Assembly (NCBI GenBank): GCA_020747015.1
Contig: JAGTJM010000090.1
Coordinates: 47,578 to 111,577, forward strand
Reading direction: 5' to 3'
Length of the DNA stretch: 64,000 nt
Origin: Pyrenochaeta sp. MPI-SDFR-AT-0127
Taxonomy: Eukaryota; Ascomycota; Dothideomycetes; Pleosporales; Cucurbitariaceae
The notes beneath the pieces are model-generated. The model had not been told where the DNA came from. It saw nothing but the letters and a program-made list of their open reading frames with translations, and did not search any database. The translations under genes and the position numbers were made by a program. Below, in pieces: positions 1 to 10,280 of this stretch. Positions within the stretch are counted from its first letter, which is position 1. The number at the start of each line of letters is the position of its first letter.

Positions 1-15
1 TTTGTGTCATCGTAG

Positions 16-2054
16 GCCATGCGGGCGGATACACATCTTACGACTACGGTGCGGCTATTACCGAGGAGCGTCAAGTTCATCGTGAGAAGTACAGCGAGGC
101 AAAATTGATTGCTAATTTTGTGCTCGCATCCCCAGCATTGGCGTCCGCAGTTCCAGGATACAACACAACGGGAGTCTATGCTGACAATAAGGCCATTACC
201 GTGACACCGCTTTTCGGCAACAAGACGAGCTTCTATGTTTCTCGCCAGACTAAGTACAATTCACTGGACTCGGCATCTTACAAGCTCAGACTGCAAACAA
301 GCGAAGGGAATATCACCGTGCCGCAGCTTGGCGGGCAGCTTTCGATCCACGGCCGCGACTCCAAGATCCATATTACAGACTACGATGTAGGAGGCTTCAA
401 CCTCTTGTACTCAACTGCTGAGATTTTCACTTGGAAGAAGTACGGCTCCCGATCAATCTTGGTCGTATACGGTGGTCCGAACGAGGTTCATGAGCTCGCG
501 ATATCCAAGACAAGTGGCGGAACAGCTGTGGAAGGGTCAGGCGTGAAATTCTCAAACCGCAACGGAAACACTATCCTCAACTGGAGCTCGACTCCGAACC
601 GTCGAGTCGTGCGCGTGGGCTCGGATCTATATATTGTTATCCTTGATCGAAACTCGGCGTATAACTACTGGACTGTCAGTACCCTGCCAGAAAACAGTTA
701 CTCGATCGACGCGACCCCATCATCGGATCTCATTGTCAACGCAGGATATCTCATTCGCACTGCATCCATTGCAGACGGTAAAATCCACCTCGTTGGTGAC
801 ATTAACGCTACTACCACCATCGAGGTTGTTGGAGGTGCGCATAAAGATATTACGGGATTGATTTTCAACGGCGCCGCTGTGCCAACAACCCTCGATCGCA
901 ACGGCTTCCTCAGCGGCACCGTAGAATTCACGGTGCCTGCGATTAAAATTCCTAATCTGAATTCGCTAGCCTGGAAGTATGTTGATGCGCTGCCTGAGCT
1001 GGACGCTACGTACGACGACTCGGCGTGGCCTGATGCAGACCATAAGGAGACCAAGAATACCTACTGGCCGCTGACTACCCCTACAGTCCTTTGGGGTGCA
1101 GAGTACGGTTTCAATGGTGGATCATTACTAACGAGGGGCCATTTCATCGCAACGGGCAACGAGAGCGTGGCACACCTCAACGTCTCGGGCGGATCCGCTT
1201 TTGCATTCACAGCCTGGGTGAACCAGACATGGATTGGATCTTGGCCTGGTAGTGGAGAGGCTAATATCGCAAATTTGACGTTGCCATTGCCAAGCTTGAA
1301 GCGTGGGGGTAACTATGTCCTGACCGTCTTGAGTGACCACATGGGCCACAACGGAAACTGTAAGTCAGCTCCATAGATTAAGACTAGGGGAAGCTAACTT
1401 TTCGTGGGGTTCGCCGGCTATAACGAAATGAAGAGCCCTCGTGGTATTATTGGGTATAATCTTCCTGGTCATTCACCCATTTCATCCAACACTTCCCGCC
1501 CGGACGACGGTATCGTCTGGAAAATCACCGGCAACCTCGGCGGTGAAGACTTCCGCGATCGCACACGTGGCCCTCTCAATGAAGGTGCGCTTTCGGTTGA
1601 GCGGCATGGTTATCATTTGCCGTCGGCGCCCACTGCGTCTTGGGAAAACAGCGACGGACCAGTCTCAGGCTTGTCAAAACCAGGAGTAGGCTTCTACACA
1701 ACATCTTTAGCCCTCGATTTACCACAAGGATGGGACATTCCACTCTCTTTTATATTCCACGGTGACGCATTTAACGGCAAAGGCAAGGGTTGGAGAGCGC
1801 AGCTTTGGGTAAACGGCTACCATTTTGGTAAATTCGCAAATGGCATTGGACCGCAGCGACGATTCCCGGTACCAGAGGGTATTTTGAATTACCAGGGTGA
1901 AAACAAGATTGCTGTGAGTATCTGGGCCTTGGACGAGGGCGGTGTGAAACCTGAAGGCTTCGAGCTTGTTGCCGGTATGCCCGTAAAGAGTGGATATGGG
2001 GCAGTGGCATCGGCGCCCATGTCAAGTTGGGAGAAGAGAGATGGTGTTTACTGA
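16..2054 (+). CDS. Beta-galactosidase (GH35), 3' part, running in from the left edge
   Basis: C-terminal part of a secreted fungal beta-galactosidase of the LacA type, which removes terminal beta-galactosyl residues from oligo- and polysaccharides. An open frame is present from the window edge; the residues HAGGYTSYDYGAAITE near position 18-65 are the conserved end of the GH35 catalytic barrel. The bases before position 16 (ending ..gtag) look like an intron end. Downstream come the beta-sandwich domains (DYDVGGFNLLYSTAEIFTW; later the jelly-roll stretch GHFIATGN and WNGYHFGK-like LWVNGYHFGKFANGIGPQRRF). The frame breaks at a donor-like GTAAGT at 1362; the second exon resumes around GFAGYNEMKSPRGI (about 1407) and ends at TGA 2052-2054. 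No AG acceptor fits that junction: the in-frame position 1403-1404 reads CG. The gene may be a pseudogene or use a non-canonical site. The catalytic residues lie outside the window. Confidence 0.85.
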
Positions 2055-3046
2055 TCTAGAAGTCATTATTATGGGGGTGAGATTCAGCCAAACCTATTAT
2101 ATAGTTAAGCCGCATTTCGCAATGGAAGGCGACTGAATGCAAAAACACCGGATTATGCACATTGTGTCATAGAGCATTTATTACCGAAGAACATCAAATT
2201 TACTATTAGCAGAACTGGGTGCAGACTCCGTATTTTATACAACGGAAGTTTGCTCAAATTATCATTGTCACTGTTGGAGCGCCAGCCAACTTCCAAAAAG
2301 CGGTTGTGTGAGATGATTTGTTTTATTTCCCAATTGTTTTAACGTATTCCTCGTTGTGACACGCCATCGTTTGTTACACTCGACACTTTGCTGACGAAGA
2401 AGATTCATACTCAGTGCAGGTGAAGCCGACAATGCCTCAGTAGGTGAGATCACAATGACTTTGCACACTTGGATAACAGAGTGATATTTAACATCGCAAT
2501 GTTTCGCAGCAATAATCGGAAAGAATGTCTCTCCTGTTAGATTATTCTGAATCCTTACCAGAGCATTTATTTCGTGCTCTTCGAAACCAGTCGAATAGAT
2601 GTCTTTATCTGTCTAAATAAGTGCATTCATCACCACATCACGATCTCTAACGCGTTTGAAGCCGATTTCTCACCTAGCTAGCGTAGCAAAATGTTCTTCC
2701 CTAAACTATTGTAATCCGTTCAGATTTTTTACCCAATTCTGAAGCTCCAGACAGTCTGTATCCTCTATTCGCGGGGTTTTGTTAAGACTCGTGAGGTAAG
2801 CCTTTACAGCAATGAGTATCTGGATATTTACAAGCCCCCTGTCACCAAGTCCACAGGCGATGAGTAGAAGTCTACTAATGAAGTGACAAGATAGAACAGT
2901 CAGGCTACTACATATGTCATTTTAGTCTTTACACTTGCGGGTTCTGATTGCGGGAGTCAGTGCCAACGTTGCAGCATTTGTACAAAATTATAGACTTAGA
3001 GATATATTAACCTAGGCTAACCCTTCTAGAGCTAATCTGCTGAACT
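2055..3046. other. Intergenic, no gene seen
   Basis: About 1 kb between the beta-galactosidase stop and the end of the convergent HET gene. Only short unsupported open frames are present. It should hold the 3' untranslated regions and terminators of both genes; I see no repeat or RNA gene. Confidence 0.5.
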
Positions 3047-5387
3047 CTATGTAATTGTAATCTCCTCCTCTACTGCACCCTTGAACCAGCCATCATTAAT
3101 AGTATGCGCCGCACCAATCCGTTTGTACAGATTTCCATCTCCTATGCGCTGTAAGATAACAGCAGCGCTGTTAGAAACTACAGCTTTCCTCCGTTGCTTT
3201 GCGACGTCATCATTTACGCGGCTATTTACGTTACCGATCGATTTGTTAGGTTCCTTTGTAGCAACCAGTAGAAGGTATACGATTTCTCCCAATCTTATGT
3301 TGGTATCAACAAACCGATCCATGTTGAAATACTCCGCTTGGAATCCAGGTTTATCAAGGTGGCAGCCCCCATTTAATTTCTGCCAAAACATAGTCGAACA
3401 TTTCATACAGCTATCCGGGTGGAACGCTGCCTTTACAAGTTGGCCGCATAGTCTTATAAAGCCGCTTGTGACCTGCCCATACAGATTAGGTCCTTTCGGA
3501 GTACACTCTGCCTCCACAATTTTGATATGGTATGTCGATTGTTCTGAGGACTTATACGGTTTGATAGGCCCTACGCGGGAGGCCCATGAAAAGGTTGGCG
3601 CCAGGTAGCCGTCCGCCTCGAATTTTGCTGGCAGAGGCTTAGCAGATTCCCAAAGCAGGCCGGCTGCGAGGCTATTTTCCCATAGGCCGGCCAAGTATTT
3701 TCCCATGCCCAGCTTTTGCCATTCTCCTGCGATGCTAGATAACGCGACCAGAGTGTCCTTTTGGAAAGTGAGTTTCTTGCTGGCATAGTTCGTGACAATC
3801 TCGTCCCACAAGGCGGCCGGGTCATTATCCTCTGAAACGTCGGACCATCCATCGTCATCTTGGTCGTCATCCTCGTCGTCCTCCTCATCGTCCTCCTCAT
3901 CGTCCTCCTCATCTCTATCGCCATCATCCTCGTCATCATCTAGTTCGTCGTCGACTTCCAGGTTATCATTGGCGACTGGCTGTATCTTGTCTCCAGTATC
4001 GGCAGCAGTATCGGTTGCAGTTCTGGCAGTCTCTAAGAGGGGCATAGCAAATGTCCGCTTGAAGCTTTTAACCGTACGACACTCGGAACTGCACTGGCAT
4101 TCGCACCGGGCACTGTAACCACATTCAAAAAAAACTCCTTGCCGAGTGTAGTGAAGGACGCGTGTTGCCAGGAGACGTTCCTGAAAACACCACCCTCTTG
4201 TGAACAGCGGGTATTGATTTATGCCAAACTGGGAAGAGGAGTTCGAGGTGGCGAATTGCTCGTGGTCGAGGTATCCACGGGCGTAGACGATCTTGCCTTC
4301 GATATCGAAAAGCTTACAATTTCTCCTCTCCAGTAACCCGCCACCACTATTCGGAAAGCCTGTACTCGAGATAGTCACGTATGAATTTTTATATACAGAA
4401 CCCATTCTCGCCGACTCGATGTCCCAATCATAGGAGTCGTCTTGGATTATGCATAACGAGTCTATCCAGAGATACTTCAGGCCCAGCTTTCGAGTGATGA
4501 TGATGGCCTCGCGGAATGTTTTGGGTAGCTGATTCCAAACTATGCCTTTCACACGGGATTTTATTGTCGCAGATGTTGTCGTTAGAGGCTGGACGCCCCC
4601 CCAACAATGGCTGAGAGCGGCGTAGGGTTCAACTTCTCCGTTGCTAATGTGCAGTCTAGGCAAGCGATCATCGCTCCCAACATCGATCACCCGGGTTGGA
4701 ATAGTCAAAATCGTGGCCGGACTAGGTTGGCACGGTATATGGTTGTTGCGGCACTCGTTGATCCACCCGGAGATCAAATCGAAAACTTCGTCGTTGGTAG
4801 GTTCGTGATGGATATAATTACCGTACCCTATCGCCGGCCATGGAAGAGGTTCGTCTAGAGTACGTTGGCGTACAATTAGCAAGACGAGAAACGAAATCTT
4901 ACAATGAAATACGCGTAAACTTACCATCCTCATCGGCGTATATTTCAATCGCTAACCCGGCTGATGCTTCACTAATAGGCAATGCGTCCTTATCATCTTC
5001 GTCATCCTCACCACTACTATCTTCATCATTATCATCATTCATATCCTTCCTCGTAAGCCGGACAAGCAGTGGCCGCGAGTAATCATCACGGCCATTGATA
5101 TTGATGCGTAGTGTGTCGTCGCTCTCAGCCCAGTCTTGTCGAAACTGTGAGAGACCGCCGCCTATAATTGTGCATGTGTAGCATATCCCCTCTTGTGCTT
5201 TTACCGCCGATGGCTTGACGTCATAAATATAGAAAGAATGGGCGCCTGTGCGCGTCCATGATGCAACATAGTCTCGGTCGAGGTTTGCACAAACCTCACA
5301 TGGCCTTCCCCTCTCGCTCCCTTCATCGGAGCTGTCAGAGTCGGAGAAATCAGGGACAAGTCCGCCCGCGGTCCAACGAAATGGCAT
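3047..5387 (-). CDS. HET-domain protein with acidic low-complexity tract
   Basis: Heterokaryon-incompatibility (HET) domain protein, a family linked to non-self recognition and regulated cell death. Exons are complement(3047..4854, 4925..5387), with a 70-nt intron (GTAAGT donor, CTCTAG acceptor), giving about 756 residues. The start MPFRWTAGG is the only upstream ATG in frame. The HET core is clear: YAALSHCWGG, then LPKTFREAI, LGLKYLWIDSLCIIQDD, and RGWCFQERLL. A first acidic stretch (DMNDDNDEDSSGEDDEDD) lies before the intron and a longer D/E run (about EVDDELDDDEDDGDRDEEDD onward) follows the HET core; the latter is encoded by tandem 12-nt repeats. The C-terminal WFKGAVEEEITIT resembles the usual HET protein end. 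Ligand and partner are unknown. Confidence 0.9.
3880..3913. repeat. 12-nt minisatellite inside the HET gene
   Basis: Almost three copies of cctcctcatcgt on the plus strand, inside a longer cct/cat-rich stretch. On the coding (minus) strand it encodes repeated E/D residues, so copy-number change keeps the frame. Confidence 0.8.
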
Positions 5388-6415
5388 ACTTTAAAGCACG
5401 AGAGCAAAGTTTTGGGGCTGACACAGCACGTGATAATTATACAAAGTTTTACGGTGGCTTTAACAGGGCAAGAGGGAATGAGGTGATTTATTGTTAGCCC
5501 TTTGGAAAAGAGGAGGTATATGTTGCCTGGCCTTGCAAGACATAGTAACACCCATGGGACTACAAAGCTGCAGGAGCGCTAATTATTTGATTCGCGCATT
5601 TTCGTCAACTGCATGGTGTGGCACTCATGACTGGAATCACAGGATACTATCAGCTGTCAAATCGCATTACTAAAACAGTTGCGTCAGGCAGCTTTGCATT
5701 CGATAGGGACCATGATCATGGCCAGGAATACGGGCTATTGAAAGAGATGTGACCTTTGCAACCTTGGATTTGGCCTTTTAAAAGAAGATAGTTTCAGTAT
5801 CAAAATAACCACGAGTCTAGGAATTGTTGGAGGCATTACGACTGCTCTCAAACCTCAAGATATCTGCAAGCAGGTCTAAAACCAAATATTGACCATGTTC
5901 CAAGAAGCTTGGACTTGATATTGCGCCATACAGCGTGCCTCATCGAGATAAAATTGCGCTCTGGCACACATTCTCGCAGATAGAGGCCGCAGGTGGCTTG
6001 GGACAGATTCCCTTACAATTGCTAGGCTTTTGGCGCGTACCGTGGTTTTGTTTTCCATCCTATCCTATCATATGATAGTAGTCGAGATTATTTACCAAGT
6101 ACACAAATCCGGTGAGCTAGCATGTGTGATGCAATCCCAAATACGAGCTTTTTCATATGCAGCCACACGCAAGCTGAACATCTCTACACAGCTTGCGCTC
6201 TAGCTTCGGCGTTGCCGCGGCCACACCCCTGCTTACTGACTGCAGCACCTCGTAACTGAAGGAAGTGGCCACTGAAAGCTAGCCACGTATACTTAACAGA
6301 GTTTGAGTCCGAAAGGTTATTTCAAAAGCTTTGAAGCAAGCGTTATTGGGCGAACATAAACCACATACAAACAGTGGCAGTCCTTGGTGTTTTCCATCCT
6401 TGGCGTTAACGTCCG
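5388..6415. other. Intergenic, no gene seen
   Basis: Upstream region of the HET gene (-) and of the metallothionein-like gene (+). Small open frames here lack any recognisable protein feature. Confidence 0.5.
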
Positions 6416-6422
6416 TATAAAT
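6416..6422 (+). promoter_or_regulatory. TATA box of the metallothionein-like gene
   Basis: TATAAAT lies 105 nt upstream of the ATG at 6527 and is followed by a pyrimidine/CA-rich leader (ctcatctgctcaacaaacc) typical of highly expressed fungal genes. Confidence 0.6.
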
Positions 6423-6526
6423 GTTCGAGAGGGAAGGCCTCTCATCTGCTCAACAAACCTTTACCAAAAGAAATTCAAGACAAGTATCGACTCTTAAAGC
6501 TTCATATATACACAATACAATCCAGC

Positions 6527-6757
6527 ATGGTAAGTACGCTTATTCAAAAAACGTATTGGAAGAAGAAACTAATACTTAACTACTATTTAAAGTGTGGAAT
6601 TAAAGACATCTTCTGCGATTGCTCACATTGTTCGTCACATGGTTGTAAGTGTGGTTGTAAGAACAAGGTTAGTTTAGCCTTTTCATTCTTATTTAGAGCG
6701 ATTGTATTTCTTGTGGCTCGTCTTTGATTGTGCGTAACTAATCTAATTCACAAGTGA
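6527..6757 (+). CDS. Metallothionein-like cysteine-rich mini-protein (26 aa, three exons)
   Basis: Predicted exons are 6527..6529 (the ATG only), 6593..6667 and 6755..6757 (the TGA only). Intron 1 (63 nt) has donor GTAAGT, a cttaac branch-like motif and a TTTAAAG acceptor. Intron 2 (87 nt) has donor GTTAGT, an aactaat branch-like motif and a CACAAG acceptor. The product has cysteines at 2, 9, 11, 14, 19, 21 and 23, two histidines (13, 17), five Lys and no aromatic residue except Phe8. It contains CDCSHC and CKCGC motifs and starts Met-Cys-Gly. Seven Cys in about 25 residues is the hallmark of short fungal copper metallothioneins (Neurospora type), which bind Cu(I) in the cytosol; exact spacing differs. 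A canonical TATA box supports transcription. If introns are retained, the frame stays open as 66 codons with a hydrophobic tail ending at 6727. Metal binding is inference. Confidence 0.65.
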
Positions 6758-7271
6758 GCGGCGTGCCCAATCAAGCGCAACGACTTGACGCTGCTATACA
6801 ACAAATTGTACTAGTTTAATGAATATTATATGATTTTTTGACAGTATCATTGTCCTTCAATTGACCTATTACTACCTGACATGCGCGGAAGGTGTGCCTA
6901 ACCTCGCAACAGTGCCAGTTCTTTTCTGCACGCATCCTCTTCGCATGCGTGTCGCCATTATTACGACCGCTGCCCTCTTTAGCAGCAGCTCAAGCTAGCA
7001 ATTTTCACAATTGTTGAAGACTCCTGTGCGCCTGTCTATAGATATGTTTGCAAGTTTTACGCTTTGCGGTAGACTTCGTGATAATTATCTCTCTAAGAAT
7101 ATGTCTTAATCCGATCATATACACAAGTTTTTAAATTCCTGCCTATAACCCCTCATTCGATCAGTATTGTGATTCACGTTTAAAAATATTTGTAGCTAAC
7201 GACACTCAATGAGGCCCTGGGGCCACCATTCGGGTACGAAATGCCTTGAGGAATCAATTGTGGTCCTACGT
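6758..7271. other. Intergenic, no gene seen
   Basis: Contains the 3' regions of the metallothionein-like gene and the convergent dehydrogenase gene. AT-rich, with no supported open frame. Confidence 0.5.
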
Positions 7272-8332
7272 TTAGCCGTCTTTCACACCCACAAACTTCA
7301 AAGAGTCCTTCCATAGTCGATCCTCCTGCTCTGTATTGAATGCCCAGGCCGCATATCCAGGCTCGTATCCACCTGCATCATCCTTGGAAGGGCCCCACTC
7401 CCCTGCATCCTCCAGATATTTCCCTCCTTGACCCTCATAGTCCTTCCCAATCGCTGCTAACACTGTAGTTGCCGCACCCTGTTCCACAGACTTAATGTAT
7501 TGTATTGTCTTAGGGTCTTTAGAGCCCATCGCGATAACGGCAGGATCCATATGGCGCGCTAGTTCGGTCATAATTGCTCCAGGATGGACAGCAAGTGCAT
7601 GGAGGTTTTTCGAGCCATAATAGCGCTCAATAGCGTTGGCCATGTAGAGGTTGGCGGTCTTTGCGGATCCGTATGCCAACCACTCATTGTAGGGAGTGTT
7701 TTCGAAATTGTAGTCGTCAACAAGGAGCGGAGATCGACGATGAGCAAGTGAGCTCAGATTCACGACACGGGAGTGGAAAGAAGGCGTAGAAGAATTGAGA
7801 AGAGCCTGCTTGAGGAGCTGGAAGAGGAGGAAATGACCTGCCAATTTGTGAGCAACACATTAATATGGGAGGATCAAAATCAGGCAAACTTACCGAGATG
7901 GTTAATGCCAAACTGAGCTTCAAATCCATCCTCAGTGAGGGTTCTAGATGGTATAGCCATAACACCTGCGTTGTTTACTAAGATGTTGACCTTATTGTTG
8001 CTTCTCTTAAGGACATCTTCAGCCATGGCTCGCACACTGGATAGTGACGCCAGGTCTAAGGTAAGCAGCTCAATCTTGCCTTCAATTCCATCAAGAGCCT
8101 TTGTTGCTTTGCTTAGATCTCGAGCTGCTGCAAACACGGTAGCGCCAGTCTTAGCAAGAACCTTCACAGTCTCAACACCTAGACCAGCAGAGGCACCTGT
8201 AACGATAATCACTTTATCAGTGAGCTTTCCTTCCAGGCCCTCGTCCTTGAGGATCTGCAACGCTGTAGGACGGGCGTCTCCCGCACCATGTGGAGGCTGA
8301 TGTGCGGCTGCATATTTGTTATTGAGAGGCAT
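7272..8332 (-). CDS. Short-chain dehydrogenase/reductase (retinol dehydrogenase-like)
   Basis: Exons complement(7272..7837, 7894..8332), one 56-nt intron (GTAAGT...GGCAG) splitting a Gly codon in HLG|HFLLF; about 334 residues. It is a Rossmann-fold NAD(P)H-dependent oxidoreductase: cofactor motif VIIVTGASAGLG (about residues 42-53), NNAGV, catalytic Ser in VVNLSS, and active-site YGSAK (Tyr-x-x-x-Lys). HPGAIMTEL follows the catalytic helix as usual. No signal peptide; the substrate cannot be told from sequence. It lies head-to-head with a second SDR gene (8803) across 470 bp, so the two may share control. Confidence 0.92.
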
Positions 8333-8802
8333 AATGGGTAGTGATAGAAGGACGAAGTCTGGCTACAATGTGCGAGTTATAATATGTTTAGCTACTTCTC
8401 AACTATATAGTCTATGGTGTGTATATCGTTCCATCGGCGAAGGACCAATTTACGGACGGATGGTTCACTAGCAGAGAGCTGTTCACTGAAGCGCCGGATT
8501 TAGCGCGCTATCACGGAGTTAGTGGTAGGCTCGCACCAACCACCTCCATAGTAACTCCAGCCTAACGACATACTTCATGGGAACAGGCACCTTAACTCCG
8601 AAGATTAACCGCCATGAAAAAATGCGTTTCGTCCATGGACGAAACATGTCCTGCCTCTTTCGAGTTTTCTGTATATGTACCTTGACTCTTCCTACGATAT
8701 TGAATCACCATTCTTTCCTTAAACTCAAGGCATCAAGTCCCAGTATCTGATCCCAAAATCCCTTGCCCCATATAACATCAATTCAACCATTATATATTTT
8801 CC
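8333..8802. promoter_or_regulatory. Divergent promoter between two dehydrogenase genes
   Basis: 470 bp separate the two start codons (8332 minus, 8803 plus). The plus side carries tataac and attatatatttt just before the ATG. No clear operator is evident; shared regulation is inference. Confidence 0.4.
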
Positions 8803-9735
8803 ATGACGATGAAAGGTGTATATTTCAACCCCAGCAAGGATATCCGCTCCTTGGAGGGCAAAGTTATCCTCGTTACAGGTGGCAACAGTGGTCTGGGCAA
8901 ACAATCAATCCTCGAACTCGCAAAACACAACCCAGCCGAGATCTTCCTCGGTGCGCGCAGCACCAAGAAGGCCCAGGAAGCCATTGATGACATCAAACGC
9001 CAGGTGCCCAACGCACCGCCTATCAAGGTCATCCAAATGGACCTTTCGTCCTTTGAATCGATCCACGAAGCAGCCAAGACCTTCCACCAGCATTCCCAGC
9101 GCCTCGATCTACTTCTTCTTAATGCTGGTATTATGATCGTCCCTCACGAAATTACCAAGGACGGTTATGAGATTCAGTTTGGTACCAATCATATGGGCCA
9201 TGCCTTCCTAACCAGGCTTCTCCTCCCCACCCTACTCAAGACGGCTGAGGAGCCCAAGTCTGATGTGCGAGTGGTCGTTCTCTCCTCGTCCGCCCATGGA
9301 TATGCGCCAAAGTCTCAAGGCATCAATTTTGATACACTCAAGAACAAGGGCGAGAAGCTTAGTCCCACTGTCCTTTATGGTCAGAGCAAGCTCGCCAACA
9401 TCCTCTACGCGCGAGAATTTGCTCGACGATACCCTCAGATCAAAGTGTCCGCTATACACCCCGGTGTCGTGAATACCAACTTGACCAACACCTTGAAGGA
9501 AAACAGTTTTCCTATGCGAGTTGTAACGACAATGTTCTCAGCCATAGTTGGCGTCCATGTCGAAAAAGGGGTACTTAACCAGTTGTGGGGTTCAGTGAGT
9601 CCGAATGTTGTGTCTGGGGAGTACTATGAACCAGTAGGCTTAGCTGGGCGAGGTACAAAGTGGACAAATGATTCAAAACTAGCCGAGAAGCTCTGGACTT
9701 GGACGGAGAAAGAACTTGATACCAAAGTACAGTAG
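8803..9735 (+). CDS. Short-chain dehydrogenase/reductase, single exon
   Basis: Intronless gene for 310 residues. It has the SDR cofactor loop VILVTGGNSGLGK (about residues 21-33), LNAGIM, the catalytic Ser in VVLSSSAHG, and YGQSKLAN (Tyr-x-x-x-Lys), followed by HPGVVNTNL. It belongs to the same broad retinol-dehydrogenase/WWOX-like fungal group as its divergent neighbour but is not a recent duplicate: motifs differ and it lacks the intron. Likely an NADP(H)-dependent reductase; substrate unknown. Start chosen at ATG 8803, the first ATG in frame. Confidence 0.92.
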   Translation: MTMKGVYFNPSKDIRSLEGKVILVTGGNSGLGKQSILELAKHNPAEIFLGARSTKKAQEAIDDIKRQVPNAPPIKVIQMDLSSFESIHEAAKTFHQHSQRLDLLLLNAGIMIVPHEITKDGYEIQFGTNHMGHAFLTRLLLPTLLKTAEEPKSDVRVVVLSSSAHGYAPKSQGINFDTLKNKGEKLSPTVLYGQSKLANILYAREFARRYPQIKVSAIHPGVVNTNLTNTLKENSFPMRVVTTMFSAIVGVHVEKGVLNQLWGSVSPNVVSGEYYEPVGLAGRGTKWTNDSKLAEKLWTWTEKELDTKVQ

Positions 9736-10280
9736 GAAAGAATTGAGTGTCGACAGTAACTTTATTTCAGGATAGTACAAGCTTCAGAAAGCTTGTTATG
9801 TCTTGTATTGCTTATTTCCTTTGTAGCACATTTTTCCTTTCTTATACGCAGTACAAAGAGTACTTGATAGACTCGTTTTTCTATAGTAACAACGTTGATA
9901 ATAATATATATGAGTAGTTCTTTACTTATGTTCGCTCTGCTGGCTATTTTGATCCTTACATATACTGATTCGATTGACTGGCCCTGGGTCCTATATTTAC
10001 TATCGTCCTGCTTATTCACTCTCGAATTGAGCCCGAATCATACCCGGGCTTAGATTTTCGACCCAAAAAATGTGGTCTACAGCCGTGTAGAGTCTCTAAG
10101 AACTTCTCCATAAAGTAGTACGTGAAACGGTCTCGAATCTTATGTTTGAAGATGACATCGGTCACCTGATCCTGGGCGAGCTCTTTCATTCATAAGATCA
10201 AAATCTGATGACAGTGCGCCCTAACTCGTTGTAGCATCAAGACTTGGCCAAAAAGCTCAGTCTTTTGACTCACAGAGCCC
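9736..10280. other. Intergenic, no gene seen
   Basis: Convergent 3' regions of the dehydrogenase (+) and the hydantoinase (-). Nothing else is recognisable. Confidence 0.5.

Noticed and set aside
3792..4118. Plus-strand poly-serine open frame
   Set aside because: It is the antisense shadow of the Asp/Glu-coding tract in HET gene 1.
6194..6200. TGCGCTC, a match to the animal metal-responsive element, upstream of the metallothionein-like gene
   Set aside because: The motif is short, single and recognised by an animal factor (MTF-1); fungal copper factors use other sites. Not listed as a feature.
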